DNA of 64,000 nt from Deinococcus gobiensis I-0 (GCF_000252445.1 NC_017790.1:2028501-2092500); one strand, 5' to 3'. Counted from the first letter of the stretch, positions 15,546-25,489 are shown. Numbers and translations are program-made. Notes: generated by a model from the sequence alone, not told the origin.

Positions 15546-15937
15546 AGGCGCTCTTCGCGGCGATCTACAGCATCCGGCCCTGGGAGTGGGAGCACCTGAC
15601 CGACGACGACATCCGCGACCTCGACGTGGAGCTGAGCACTGTCTTCTACTACCAGGACCGCGCGGTGCGGGATTACCACTTCTCAAAGCTCGACGCCGAG
15701 GCCCGCAAGGTGCTGGCCGAGCCACCCGAGCCGGGCAAGATGACCGCAGAGCAGGCCGTCAGTCAGGCGGCCTACATCGCCTTCATGGCCGAGTACGACA
15801 TGCCGCACCTGCAACCGCGCGTGCCGCCCGCTGCCGCGCGCGAGTTCCTCGCTGAGCACAAGGCGGGGCGCATCCCGGCGTGGGCGCTGAAGGCTGTAAA
15901 ACTCAAGGAATTGCGCGCCAGTGCGCGGGGAAGGTGA
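15471..15937 (+). CDS. Tail assembly chaperone, frameshift extension (gpT-like)
   Basis: This is the -1 frame reached from the heptamer at 15464-15470. It has no own ribosome site that I can see; the first in-frame start codon is GTG 15626. The first about 25 residues are linker-like. From about 15540 it reads as protein (LKALFAAIYSIRPWEWEHLTDDDI, then YYQDRAVRDYHFSKLDAEAR). It would be made as a C-terminal extension on the G-like protein and would recruit the tape measure or tube. Initiation at 15626 as a separate small protein is the alternative. Confidence 0.75.
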
Positions 15938-15941
15938 ATAG

Positions 15942-18900
15942 ATGACGAGCGGCGGAGGGGCAGGCGGCAGCACAGGCGCGGCCGAGACGGTGTACGTAGA
16001 CGTGAAGGGCCGGTTCGACGAGTTCGAGGCCCGGATCAAGCAACTGGAGGCCGACGCCGCCCAGAGCGGCGAGCGCGCCGGATCCGCCCTGGGCGGCGCA
16101 TTCACCGCTGGCCTGAAGGTGGCCACCGTGGGCGCGGTGGCCCTGGCCGGGGCCGTCGTCGCCATCGGGGCCAGCACCTTCAACCTTGCCCAGGAAGCGG
16201 CCCAGAACGTCAGCAATTTCCAGGCCCAGCTTGGGGCCACCCGTGAGGAAGCCGAGCGCCTGGGCAGCGTGGCCGAGCAGGTCTTCGGCAACAACTTCGG
16301 CGGCAGCCTGGAAGAGGCTGGGGACGCCGTGGGCGAGGTGCGCAAGCAGCTGGGCGAACTGTCCAATGCCGAGCTGCAAAAGGTCACCGAGGGCGCCCTG
16401 GCCCTGAAGGACAGCTTCGGCACCGAGGTGCCCGAGTCGGTCAGCGCAGCCAAGACCCTCATGCAGCAGTTCGGGCTGACCTCGCAGGAGGCCCTGGACT
16501 TCCTGGCGAAGGGCTATCAGGACGGCCTGGACCGCTCTGGGGATCTTCTCGACACCATCAACGAGTACTCGACCCAGTTCTCCAGCGGTGGGGCGAGCGC
16601 CGATGAGTTCTTCAACATCATCAAGAACGGGGCGCAGGGGGGCAGCCTGGGCACCGACCGCGCGGCCGACGCCTTCAAGGAGTTCCGCGTCCGCATTCAG
16701 GACGGCTCCAAGGGCGTGGCGACCGCGCTGGAACAGGTGGGCATCAACAGCGAGGACCTCTCCAAGAAGATGGCCTCCGGGCAGATCACGGCCATCGAAG
16801 CCTTCAACATGGTGCAGAAGGCCCTGGCCGGCGTGAAAGACGAGAACCTGCGGATGCAGGCGGGCGTGGCCCTGATCGGCACCCAGTACGAGGACCTGGG
16901 ACAGAAGGGCGCCGCCGCGCTCAAGACCACCGGCACCAGCCTCAAGGACATGGCCGGGGCCACCGACTCGCTGAACGCGAAGTACAACAACCTCGGGTCG
17001 TTCGTCGAAGGCATGGGCCGCAAGCTGCAAGTGGCCCTGCTGCCGGTGGGCAAGGAACTGCTCAGCATGGCGAACGAGGCTGTGCCCTACCTGCAGCGCG
17101 CCTTCGACCGGGTGGGTGCGGTGCTGCCCGGCCTGATCCGCCAGGGCATCGACACGGCCAAGCAGTTCGGGACCACAGCCGTCAACGTCTACAACAGCGT
17201 GCGCCCGGCCATCGAAAGCACGGTCCAGACGGTCGAGAAGCTCAGCGCCTTCCTGAACCGCAATAAGGAAATCCTGATCCCCCTCACGGCCGCTGTGGGG
17301 GCCGGTGCCGCCGCCTTCGGGGCCTACCGCCTGGGCGTGGCTGCGGTCAGCCTCGCCACGACCGTCTGGACGGCTGCACAGGTCGCCGCGACGGTGGCGA
17401 GTGTCGCCCTGCGGGCGGGTCTGACCTTCCTCACCGGGCCGGTGGGTCTGGTCATCGCGGCCATTACGCTGCTCGTCGGCGCGGGCGTCGCGCTCTACCG
17501 CAACTGGGATGAGGTCAAGGCGTTTGCCGAGAAGACCTGGGGGCGCATCAAGGAGATCGTGGCTGGGGCGCTGACCGGCGCGGCCGATTTCATCCGGGGT
17601 CTGGACTGGAAGGAACTGGGGCTGAACGTCGTGCAGGGCCTCATCAACGGCATCCTCGCCGGCCCGCGCCTGGTGCTCGCTGCCGCCCGCAACCTGGGCA
17701 GCGCGGTCATCAGCGGGATCAAGGACGTGCTGAACATCCAGTCGCCCTCCCGTGTGATGAAGGAACTGGGCGAGTTCACCTCGGCCGGGTTCGTGCAGGG
17801 CATCGAATCGACCCGCCCGAACGTACTGGCCGCTGCGCAGGCGACCGCCAAGGGCTTCCTCACTGCCTTCCACGACCTGAAGGCCGAGCAGGCGGTCGGG
17901 AACGTGGATGTCTCGACCTACACCAAGACCCTAGACTCGGCGGCCACCCAGCTCCGGGCCAAGCTGAAGACGGTCAAGGAGGGCACGCCCGCCTACACCG
18001 AATGGCTCAAGGCCCTGGGCGCGGTCACGAAGGAACTGGACGGCCTGAAGGGCAAGAGCAGCGACACCCAGAAGGGGGCCAAGGATCTGGCCGACCAACT
18101 CGCCCAGAACCGCAGGCAGATTGAGCAGGGCGAGGCGATGGAGCGTTACATTACGGGCCTGCGCTCGGCCACCTCGGCACAGCTCGCGGCGGCGCTCGCC
18201 ACGGCGCGGACGGGTGGGGAAACCGAGAAGTACAACGCCATCCGTAGCGAGCAGCGCCGGCGCGAGGATGAGGTCACGGCTGCCCAGAACCGTGCGACCG
18301 ACGCCGCCCAGCGTGCCCGGCAGCAGCTCGCAGACAACCGTGCTCAGATTGCCGCCACGGAGGCCCAGGAACGCTACGTGAAGGGCCTGCGCACGGCCCT
18401 GGACAGTCAGCTCGCTACGGCCCTGGCGACCGCCCGTGCAGCCGGTGACACTGAGAAGTACAACCTCATCAAAGCCGAGCAGGAACGCCGCCTGAACGCC
18501 GCCACCGCCGCCCACGACCGCGCGACCGACGCGGCCCGCCGGGAGGCCGAGGCCGTGCGCGAGGGGCAGGCCGCCATCCGCGAGGCCCGCGAGTACGACG
18601 CCTACCTGAACAGCCTCAACGACCTCACCGATGCGGAGCTGGCGCTGGAACTGGCACGGCAGGAGGCCGCCGGACACCAGCAGCAGTACAACGACGTGCT
18701 GAGCGTGCAGCGCCAGCGTGCCCAGGACGCGGCCCAGGCCGTCACCGCACTCGCTGAGGGCGTGGCTGCGGCCGACGCCGCGCTGGCCGATCTCGCCAAC
18801 AACCCGATTGGGGAGCGCACCGACCGGCCCGGCCTGCCGGTGGATACGGCCGCCCAGCAGCGCCAGAACTTTTCGGACCTCTACGACACCCTCACGCAGC

Positions 18901-21035
18901 TCGACGACGCCACCATCGACAACGCCGACACGATGGAGCTGCTCGACCGCACGCTCCAGGGGGCGGCGCAGTCCGGCGGCATCACGGCCGAGCAACTGCG
19001 CATCCTGCAAGGGGTCCTGAAGGGCACCCAGAACAGTGCCCGCGCCATGGCCGAGGGGGTGGAAGCCGGGGACGCGGCCCTGCGCGAAGTCCTGGCCCGC
19101 CCTATCGGGGAACGCACCGACCGCGCCGGGGCCGACGAGGGCATCTACCCCGACCTGCTGCGCCAGATCACGGCGCTGGACGTGGGCGTGGAAGACGCGG
19201 GGGCCACCCTCGACTTCTTCACCGACCTGCTGGACAACGCGGGGCGCACCGGGGCGCTCACGGCCGAGCAGCTCACCCACCTGAAGAACGTCCTGGGCGA
19301 GGTCACCAGCGCGGCCACCCAGATGGCCCTGGGGGTGGAAGCCGGCGACGAGGCGTTGCGCGAGGTGCTGGCGAATCCGGTGGATGAGGGCACCTTCCGT
19401 CCCGACGTGCAGGGCAATGCCCAGCGCGAAACCTTCGAGAACCTGAAGGCGACGCTGCTGAGCCTGGACCTGACGGCCATCCAGAACGCCGATGCCATGA
19501 AGCTCTACAGCGACATGGTGACGAACGCGGGCAAGAGCGGGGGCCTCACGGCCGAGCAGCTCGCCCTGCTCAATGCCCAGATCGCCCGCATGAAGGTGCT
19601 CAGCGACGTGGACGTGGACGTGCCCCTCTCGGATCTGGAGCAGGCCGCCGAGGGCACGGTGAAGCGGCTCGACGACCTGGTGCGCAGCTTCGAGACCGGG
19701 CAGATCACGGGCGAGGACTTCGCGGCCCAGGTCTTCGGAGCCGTGCCCGCGCTGGAGCGCTTGGCGCTGGCCGCGCGGAAGGCCGGGAACACCGAACTGG
19801 CCGACGATCTCACGGCGACCAGCGGCGCGCTTCAGGGCCTCGTGCCCGCCGCCGACGCTGCCGCCTACTCCCAGACCAAGCTGGCCTCTGCCCGGCAGAA
19901 GTTGGCCGAGGCGCAGGCGGGTGGGGCGCGGCCGTTCGCGTCCGACCTCGCCGCGCTCGAAGCCCTGCGCGGCAAGCCGGGCATCGTGGCCGCCGAGCTG
20001 GACACCCTCATTGCCAAATACCGCGAGCTGCAAGCCCAGACCGAGAAGCAGAAAGGGCTTGAGGACCGCATCAACGAGTGGGGGAAGTACGCCCAGCAGA
20101 TCATCCCCGTGGTCACCGGGGCCATGCAGGCGCTGGGCGGCGCGTCCGACGAGGTGGCCGGGCAGTGGGCCAGCGACCTGGGCGACATGGTCGGGGACCT
20201 CGTGACGTTCGGCACGGCCATCGCCAAGGGGGACTACATCGGCGCGGCCGTGCAGGCGCTGACCACCATCTTCAACTGGTTCAACCGGAACAAGAAGGCG
20301 GCCGAGGACGCGGCCAAAGCCACGCGCGAGTACAACGAGCAGTTCCGCTTCGCGGCGGGCACGGCCGGGGACAACTACGGCAGCCGGACCACCGGCAGCT
20401 ACACCACCGGCTTCCTGTTCTGGAGCACCACCCACTACACCGAGCAGATCGACCAGCTCAAGCGCGACGTGGCGCTCTCGGTGGAAGGTGGCTTCGCCAA
20501 CGGCATCAAGGACGGCTTCAGCCAGGCCGTCGCCAAGAACGACTTCAGCCTCTTCGAGAAGTCCCTCAAGAGCAGCGTGGGCCGCGCGGTGCTCGACGGC
20601 CTCATCGAGTCGTTCATCAATCAGGCCGTCATCGCCAAGATCATCGGCCCGGCCATCGACGCTTACCTCCAGACGGGCGACACGGCGGCCCTGCAAACGG
20701 CTATCCAGGCGGCAAGCGGGGAGGCCAAGCGGTTCTACACCGACGTGCTGCAACCCATCGCGCAGGAGTTCGGCCTGGTGGGGAGCGACGCGGCGGGCGG
20801 CACGTCGGGGGCGGCGTCATCGTTCGGGGGAGCACCGGGCACATCGTTCGGGGCCACCCTCTCCTTCCCTCAAAGTGCCCTCGACGAGCTGCGGGGGGCG
20901 TACATGGCCCCGGCGGTGGAACTGGGGACGCACGTGACGCGCTTCGGGGGCATCATCACGCGCCTCGAAGCGGCCGAGGCCAGGGCCAGCAGCCGCGCCC
21001 CCAGCTACGGGCTGGAAAGCCTGTTCAGGAGGTGA
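15942..21035 (+). CDS. Tail tape measure protein (1697 aa)
   Basis: This is the longest gene in the window, starting 5 nt after the chaperone extension. The N-terminus starts a PhageMin-type tape measure domain (about 10-420) with YVDVKGRFDEFEARIKQLE and a hydrophobic AGLKVATVGAVALAGAVVAIGA-like segment. Further hydrophobic blocks lie near residues 445-510, followed by an amphipathic region with IQSPSRVMKELG, common in tape measures. Two sets of internal tandem repeats occupy about 720-1215. The C-terminus is Gly/Ala-rich. At about 0.15 nm per residue it would specify a tail near 250 nm, an estimate from known tape measures. Confidence 0.95.
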   Translation: MTSGGGAGGSTGAAETVYVDVKGRFDEFEARIKQLEADAAQSGERAGSALGGAFTAGLKVATVGAVALAGAVVAIGASTFNLAQEAAQNVSNFQAQLGATREEAERLGSVAEQVFGNNFGGSLEEAGDAVGEVRKQLGELSNAELQKVTEGALALKDSFGTEVPESVSAAKTLMQQFGLTSQEALDFLAKGYQDGLDRSGDLLDTINEYSTQFSSGGASADEFFNIIKNGAQGGSLGTDRAADAFKEFRVRIQDGSKGVATALEQVGINSEDLSKKMASGQITAIEAFNMVQKALAGVKDENLRMQAGVALIGTQYEDLGQKGAAALKTTGTSLKDMAGATDSLNAKYNNLGSFVEGMGRKLQVALLPVGKELLSMANEAVPYLQRAFDRVGAVLPGLIRQGIDTAKQFGTTAVNVYNSVRPAIESTVQTVEKLSAFLNRNKEILIPLTAAVGAGAAAFGAYRLGVAAVSLATTVWTAAQVAATVASVALRAGLTFLTGPVGLVIAAITLLVGAGVALYRNWDEVKAFAEKTWGRIKEIVAGALTGAADFIRGLDWKELGLNVVQGLINGILAGPRLVLAAARNLGSAVISGIKDVLNIQSPSRVMKELGEFTSAGFVQGIESTRPNVLAAAQATAKGFLTAFHDLKAEQAVGNVDVSTYTKTLDSAATQLRAKLKTVKEGTPAYTEWLKALGAVTKELDGLKGKSSDTQKGAKDLADQLAQNRRQIEQGEAMERYITGLRSATSAQLAAALATARTGGETEKYNAIRSEQRRREDEVTAAQNRATDAAQRARQQLADNRAQIAATEAQERYVKGLRTALDSQLATALATARAAGDTEKYNLIKAEQERRLNAATAAHDRATDAARREAEAVREGQAAIREAREYDAYLNSLNDLTDAELALELARQEAAGHQQQYNDVLSVQRQRAQDAAQAVTALAEGVAAADAALADLANNPIGERTDRPGLPVDTAAQQRQNFSDLYDTLTQLDDATIDNADTMELLDRTLQGAAQSGGITAEQLRILQGVLKGTQNSARAMAEGVEAGDAALREVLARPIGERTDRAGADEGIYPDLLRQITALDVGVEDAGATLDFFTDLLDNAGRTGALTAEQLTHLKNVLGEVTSAATQMALGVEAGDEALREVLANPVDEGTFRPDVQGNAQRETFENLKATLLSLDLTAIQNADAMKLYSDMVTNAGKSGGLTAEQLALLNAQIARMKVLSDVDVDVPLSDLEQAAEGTVKRLDDLVRSFETGQITGEDFAAQVFGAVPALERLALAARKAGNTELADDLTATSGALQGLVPAADAAAYSQTKLASARQKLAEAQAGGARPFASDLAALEALRGKPGIVAAELDTLIAKYRELQAQTEKQKGLEDRINEWGKYAQQIIPVVTGAMQALGGASDEVAGQWASDLGDMVGDLVTFGTAIAKGDYIGAAVQALTTIFNWFNRNKKAAEDAAKATREYNEQFRFAAGTAGDNYGSRTTGSYTTGFLFWSTTHYTEQIDQLKRDVALSVEGGFANGIKDGFSQAVAKNDFSLFEKSLKSSVGRAVLDGLIESFINQAVIAKIIGPAIDAYLQTGDTAALQTAIQAASGEAKRFYTDVLQPIAQEFGLVGSDAAGGTSGAASSFGGAPGTSFGATLSFPQSALDELRGAYMAPAVELGTHVTRFGGIITRLEAAEARASSRAPSYGLESLFRR
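18105..18740 (+). repeat. Three tandem repeats of about 75-78 codons in the tape measure
   Basis: Repeat units begin near 18111, 18336 and 18570. Shared pattern: NRxQI.xxEAxERY..GLR.A...QLA.ALATAR..G.TEKYN.I..EQ.RR...A. The third copy is more divergent (YDAYLNSLNDLTDAELALELAR). The units are Ala/Arg/Gln-rich helices. Confidence 0.75.
18750..19600 (+). repeat. Three tandem repeats of about 92-98 codons in the tape measure
   Basis: Units begin near 18759, 19054 and 19331. Each has GV.A.D.AL...LA.P..E.T.R at its start and ends with G.(L/I)TAEQL..L. Copies are diverged but aligned end to end, so they are old duplications rather than a fresh expansion. Confidence 0.75.
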
Positions 21036-21036
21036 C

Positions 21037-22590
21037 ATGAGACTCAAGTACTGGCGCTTCCGGGTGCGTGACGCCCTGGGCAACTTCCGGCACCTCGTCG
21101 AGATGAGCGCCTCGAATGTGGACGGCAGCGGCCTGCGCTTCGAGGTCATGCCGCACGACGTGGGGCGCTGCACCTTCCAGGCCCGGCCGGACGGCCCCCG
21201 CCTCGCCTGGGGGGACGTGCTGGAGATCGAGGCGGCCGAACTGAGCACCGACGAGTACACGCGCCTCTACCGGGGGGAGGCCCGCACCGTGGGCCTGAGC
21301 GGCAGCCCGGAGTTGGTGCAATACGAGCTGGTCAGCCTGCGGCAACGCCTCTCGGAAACCGAGATGCCCGAGCTGACCCTCGAAAGTATGGACGCCGGGG
21401 CACAACTCCGGGCCGTGCTGGAGGTCATGACCGCCGGGCAGGTGTGGGGCAACGCCATCTACTACGACCCCCAGTACGTGCCCGACGTGGGTGTGAACGC
21501 CCCCCGGCTGGACAGCACTGCCTTCCAACTGCTGGCTGCCTACCTCGACGAGTTGGCCGGGCTGGTCAACGGGTCGCGGCCGGATCAGGCCTCGGTGGTC
21601 TGGGGCGTGAACGTGGCGGGCTACCTGACCTGGGGCGTGAGCATGGGCGCGACGCTCGATGTGCGGGGCCGGATCGACGTGGCCGCGACCGAGTGGGGCG
21701 CGGTGGTGTGCGAGAACCCCTGCACGGCCGTGCGCTGGTTCCTGCGCCCCTTCGCAGACCTGGGGGCGGTGACCGCCCTGAGCCGCCACCCGGCGGCGGC
21801 CACGCTCGGCCGGCGCATGGTGCGCCAGAGCCTGAACGTGCTGGAGGTCTGGGAGAGCGTGACCAGCCTGCCCGATCCCCCGGCGGGCAGCGGCTACTCC
21901 TGGGGCACCGTGAGCGCCGAGGACCGCGTGCGTCTGCAACGGGGCACGGCCGCCGTGCCCGTCACGTTCAACCCCGCCACAGGGGCCAGGGAGGGGGCTT
22001 TCGACATCACCCCGGACGATCCCTGGAGCTATGCCCACTTCACGGGGATCGTCACGCCCCCACGGGCCAAAGTGCAGCTCAGCATCGTGCCCTATGACAA
22101 CGGGCGCAGCATCAACATTCAGGTGCCGGTGTCGGTGGCCGGGGAGTTCGACGTGCGGATCGCGGCCCGCACCGACCTGAGCCTGGGGGGCACGGGGGTC
22201 CGGTCGAATCTCACCTTCGAGGTGCCCGAGGACGTGACCGGGCTGGTGACCTGCACGTTCAAGCGAGTGGGGTACTTCGCGCCGGATCAGGACCGCCTCG
22301 ACGCCCTGGCGAGTGCCTTCTACCAGTTGCCGGACGCACTCGTCGGCCGCGTGGAGTTGCGTTCGCTGACCTGGCCGCCACCCAGGCAGGTGACGGTTGT
22401 CGGTCCAGGCGGCACCGCGCAGACGGCGGCCGTCACCACCGAGTACGAGATCAGTGCGGGGGCCTACGGGCACACCCACCTGAAGATTGGGAGCCCTGAT
22501 CCACCCACCCAGCGGGCCATGCGGCAGCTCCAGTTGCTGCGCGCCCAGGACGCGGCGGCCACCGCCCTCACCGGCCTCGTGCGGAGGTAG
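21037..22590 (+). CDS. Putative baseplate hub / tail protein (517 aa)
   Basis: ATG 21037 follows AGGAGG at the end of the tape measure gene. The protein is beta-rich and without membrane segments. Its start (LKYWRFRVRDALGNFRHLVEMSAS) reads like tail-tip or hub proteins that recognise the tube end. Residues about 100-300 are mixed, and 340-420 look like a carbohydrate-binding-style beta domain (FDITPDDPWSYAHFTGIVTPP, GEFDVRIAARTDLSL). Position immediately after the tape measure is where Dit/Tal-type proteins lie. I cannot assign a precise family. Confidence 0.65.
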   Translation: MRLKYWRFRVRDALGNFRHLVEMSASNVDGSGLRFEVMPHDVGRCTFQARPDGPRLAWGDVLEIEAAELSTDEYTRLYRGEARTVGLSGSPELVQYELVSLRQRLSETEMPELTLESMDAGAQLRAVLEVMTAGQVWGNAIYYDPQYVPDVGVNAPRLDSTAFQLLAAYLDELAGLVNGSRPDQASVVWGVNVAGYLTWGVSMGATLDVRGRIDVAATEWGAVVCENPCTAVRWFLRPFADLGAVTALSRHPAAATLGRRMVRQSLNVLEVWESVTSLPDPPAGSGYSWGTVSAEDRVRLQRGTAAVPVTFNPATGAREGAFDITPDDPWSYAHFTGIVTPPRAKVQLSIVPYDNGRSINIQVPVSVAGEFDVRIAARTDLSLGGTGVRSNLTFEVPEDVTGLVTCTFKRVGYFAPDQDRLDALASAFYQLPDALVGRVELRSLTWPPPRQVTVVGPGGTAQTAAVTTEYEISAGAYGHTHLKIGSPDPPTQRAMRQLQLLRAQDAAATALTGLVRR

Positions 22591-22593
22591 TAC

Positions 22594-23031
22594 ATGGGAC
22601 TCTTCGACTATGCCCTGATCCTGCCCGGTGGCCGAGACCCGCTGTATCTGCCGGGGACCACCAAGCCGCAGGGCGCGGGCTACTCCCGGAACATCACCCT
22701 GCGGCAGCCACCGGGCACCGAGAGCGGCTTCACGACCGGCGACGGCACGCGCAAGCTGGGCCCGCTGGTGCTACTGGGCAGCATCGACGAGGACGATCTG
22801 TCCGAACCTACCGAGGACGCCGCGCGCCTGTACGTGGCTCGGCTGGACGCGGCGGCTCCGCTCGCCATCGGTGCGCAGCGGGGGCAGAGCGTGACCCGCG
22901 CCCTGCTGCCGGGCGGCTTCTTCGAGTGGGTGGCGGGCGACACGCCGCTGATCTGGACCTACACCCTCAACCTCTTCCCGAGTGGCCCCGACTGGATTGA
23001 CCAGAGCACGGGCCTCCCGGCGCCCTTCTAG
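22594..23031 (+). CDS. Small baseplate-region protein (145 aa)
   Basis: ATG 22594 has GGAGG just upstream inside the previous gene end. The beta-rich sequence (RNITLRQPPGTESGFTTGDG, RKLGPLVLLGSIDEDD, GGFFEWVAGDTPLIWTYTLNLF) suggests a tail-tip adaptor domain. I do not recognise a named family. Its location between the hub-like gene and the fibre-like genes supports a baseplate role. Confidence 0.6.
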   Translation: MGLFDYALILPGGRDPLYLPGTTKPQGAGYSRNITLRQPPGTESGFTTGDGTRKLGPLVLLGSIDEDDLSEPTEDAARLYVARLDAAAPLAIGAQRGQSVTRALLPGGFFEWVAGDTPLIWTYTLNLFPSGPDWIDQSTGLPAPF

Positions 23032-23038
23032 GAGCGAC

Positions 23039-23674
23039 ATGATTCTCGACGTGCTCTACACCGCGCCGCTCCCCGCCGGGTTCGTGTCCGGGACGGTGAC
23101 CCTCAAGCGGGATGCCGTCTATGTGGACCAGGATGGCCGTAAGGCGGTGGCAATCCAGCAGGCCCGCATCAACAGCGACCGCAGCCTGACCGATGTCACG
23201 ACCGGACAGCGGTTGCGCACCATCGGACAGGGGCCAGGCGACCCCCTGGGTGGCCCGCTGACGTGGGTGGAGAGCCTGCGGCTTACGGGCGTGCCGGACC
23301 CCGTGAACAGCACCCACACGATGTCGGCCATCTATACGGCGGCGGGACAGCTCAACCTGCACCAGCCGACCGTGAGCGCCAAGCTGGTGGATGGCCCGAG
23401 CAACGCCTTGGACGCGGCGAAAGAGGCCCTGAGCAAAGCTGAGGCGGCTTCGGATCAGGCCGCGCTCGCTGCGGAAGCTGCACTCCAGGCGGCCAACCAA
23501 CTCGGCAGCGTGAACACCCAGCTCAACGGCGTAGAGGTCAGCGATTCCACCGCCGCACCTCTGGGCGGCACCCTCATCTCCCTGACGCCCGCCCAGGCCA
23601 GTAGCGTGGAGGCCACCGTGCGCCCAGCGGACCTGGGCGGCGTGGTCATCACCCTCGGAGGCAGCAATGGTTAA
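23039..23674 (+). CDS. Tail fibre-like / baseplate protein (211 aa)
   Basis: ATG 23039 with GGAG upstream is chosen over the longer open frame. The N-terminal about 120 residues are beta-rich (SGTVTLKRDAVYVDQDGRKAV). Residues about 125-165 form an Ala-rich coiled coil (DAAKEALSKAEAASDQAALAAEAAL), typical of trimeric fibre shafts. A short C-terminal beta stretch follows. Its last 8 nt overlap the tailspike start. It probably links the baseplate to the spike. Confidence 0.65.
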   Translation: MILDVLYTAPLPAGFVSGTVTLKRDAVYVDQDGRKAVAIQQARINSDRSLTDVTTGQRLRTIGQGPGDPLGGPLTWVESLRLTGVPDPVNSTHTMSAIYTAAGQLNLHQPTVSAKLVDGPSNALDAAKEALSKAEAASDQAALAAEAALQAANQLGSVNTQLNGVEVSDSTAAPLGGTLISLTPAQASSVEATVRPADLGGVVITLGGSNG

Positions 23675-25457
23675 TATCCCTGATCTCACTGCGGTGCGCC
23701 GCGAAGCCGACGCTGCGGCTGTACGTGATCCGGTCACCGTGGCGAGCGAGGCAGCCCTGACCGGGCGACCAGGCGGCCAGTACCACCTCACCACGACGGA
23801 CGAACTCGTGGCCTGGAACGGGACGGCCGTGACGGCACGGGGAGCGATGCCCGCAGCAACGGCACAGGTCACGGCCGTCCGCACCGACACCCAGAAGCAG
23901 CTCCAGGCGACGCGCAAGACCCTGACGGACATTCCTGCGGCGGCTGTCATCGCCCTGATCGAAGGCCAGCCCTTCATCCGCGACGACAGCGTGGAGGCGG
24001 ACGGCGGCCTGCGACATAAGGGGTCGGATGGCCGGGGCTGGCGCTTCATCAATCCGCCCCATGTCGCCCCCGAGATGTTCGAGGCCGCCGGCGACGCCCT
24101 CCTCGGGGACCGCCCAAACGCCGAGAGTCCCCGCAACCCCCAGCCCACCGACGATTACGCCGCCATCATGCGCGCGGCGGACGCCAGCCGCCGCGACAAT
24201 CTCCCCCTGCGCCTGGGCCAGTTCTACTGGAGCCAGCAGGCAGTCGTGCTGCCCTACGTGCCCCACATCATCGGCATCGGCAAGGACCTGTGCGGCCTGG
24301 TCCATGTCGATGGGCGCGGCCTGGTGGTCGGGCCGGGCACGGATGCGGGGGGCAAAGGCGGGGTGCTGCGCGATTTCGCAGTCATCGGGCAGAGCGTGCA
24401 TGACCTCGGCACGGCCTCCCTCACGGTCGATGGGCTGTACTACGCGGCCATCAGTGACCTGGTGGTCCGCAACAACACCATCGGATTCGACCTGCGCAAC
24501 AACTGCTTCGGCAGTGATTACGCCCGGTGCAATGCGCAGTCCGACTTTTTCAAGGTGGGCCTGAATCTCAGGACCGGGTCCCAGAGCGGCAACGACCTGT
24601 TTTTCCGGAACTGTTGGCTGGGCGGCCAGAACACCGCCGTGTGCATCTCCCCAGGATCGGGTGGGTTCGGTTTCTACGGCGGCCAGATGTCGGCCGGCGT
24701 CGGCCAGAGCGGGCCCAATGACCTGTGGGGCGTGATCACCTGGGGCCGGGACTACGGCACAGGGGCGACAGGCGGCATCGGGCGGGTGGGCCTCTACACC
24801 GTGGACATGGAGGGTTACCAGAACGTCTGGGGACTGCGGGGGTACGGGCAGGTGTCGCTGGGCATCTACGAAACGGCGCTCATCCCGTATGGGCCGTACT
24901 TCTCGCCGCAGTTCCGGGCCGCGCTCGGTGTACTGAAGATGGACGGCGCGGCGGACTCGCAGATCACGCTGCGCAACCTCTCGGGTCAGGGCAACGCACC
25001 GGCACAGGGTTACCCACTGGCCGAGATCAATGGAGCCTTCGACGCCTTCATGATCGATGAGGTGGGCACCTTGCTCACCCTCGGGGACCACACCTACACG
25101 AGCATCCTGAATGCAGCGGGGTACCCGACCCGCGACCGCAGCGTGCGGGGCACGTCGCGCGTGGTCGGGGGCATCATGAGCGCGGCGGGACCCCAGGATC
25201 ACGTCAAGGTCTACGGGGCGCTGAACCAGACGACCAATGTGCGGGTGGACTGCCCAGCGTGCAGGTGGACGTGTTACGACAACCGCTTCGGGGGCATGGC
25301 TGAGGGCGTCTTCGATCCTCGGAAGGGCGCGATAACGCTGGGGGGCAATCTGGAGGGGGTGAGCATCGGGCGCAACGGCACCGCCATGACCGTGAGCGTG
25401 GCGGCCCCAGCCCCTGACGACCTCTACCTGCGCTTTACCTTCGTGGATCTGGCATAA
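23667..25457 (+). CDS. Tailspike / receptor-binding protein with beta-helix
   Basis: This 596-residue protein ends the tail operon. The N-terminal about 100 residues are adaptor-like with a short helix (RTDTQKQLQATRKTLTDIP). From about 165 to 480 there is a pectate-lyase-like right-handed beta-helix pattern: a DDYAAIMRAADASRR start of the kind that opens such spikes, then repeating short strands (GVLRDFAVIGQS, VDGLYYAAISDLVVRNNTIGFDL, GNDLFFRNCWLGGQNTAVCI). It probably binds, and may degrade, the host surface polysaccharide. Catalytic residues cannot be assigned by eye. A strong terminator follows. Confidence 0.8.
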   Translation: MVNIPDLTAVRREADAAAVRDPVTVASEAALTGRPGGQYHLTTTDELVAWNGTAVTARGAMPAATAQVTAVRTDTQKQLQATRKTLTDIPAAAVIALIEGQPFIRDDSVEADGGLRHKGSDGRGWRFINPPHVAPEMFEAAGDALLGDRPNAESPRNPQPTDDYAAIMRAADASRRDNLPLRLGQFYWSQQAVVLPYVPHIIGIGKDLCGLVHVDGRGLVVGPGTDAGGKGGVLRDFAVIGQSVHDLGTASLTVDGLYYAAISDLVVRNNTIGFDLRNNCFGSDYARCNAQSDFFKVGLNLRTGSQSGNDLFFRNCWLGGQNTAVCISPGSGGFGFYGGQMSAGVGQSGPNDLWGVITWGRDYGTGATGGIGRVGLYTVDMEGYQNVWGLRGYGQVSLGIYETALIPYGPYFSPQFRAALGVLKMDGAADSQITLRNLSGQGNAPAQGYPLAEINGAFDAFMIDEVGTLLTLGDHTYTSILNAAGYPTRDRSVRGTSRVVGGIMSAAGPQDHVKVYGALNQTTNVRVDCPACRWTCYDNRFGGMAEGVFDPRKGAITLGGNLEGVSIGRNGTAMTVSVAAPAPDDLYLRFTFVDLA

Positions 25458-25489
25458 GGCCACCCCCGCCCCAAAGAGACAAGCCCAAG

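Noticed and set aside
18105..19600. Tandem repeats considered as CRISPR or minisatellite
   Set aside because: The repeats are diverged, in frame, 225-295 nt long and without spacers; they are protein repeats.
17931..20753. A 940-codon open frame antisense to the tape measure gene
   Set aside because: It mirrors the third-position GC bias of the tape measure. Its translation is low-complexity Gly/Val/Arg/Leu with no domain, and it has no ribosome site.
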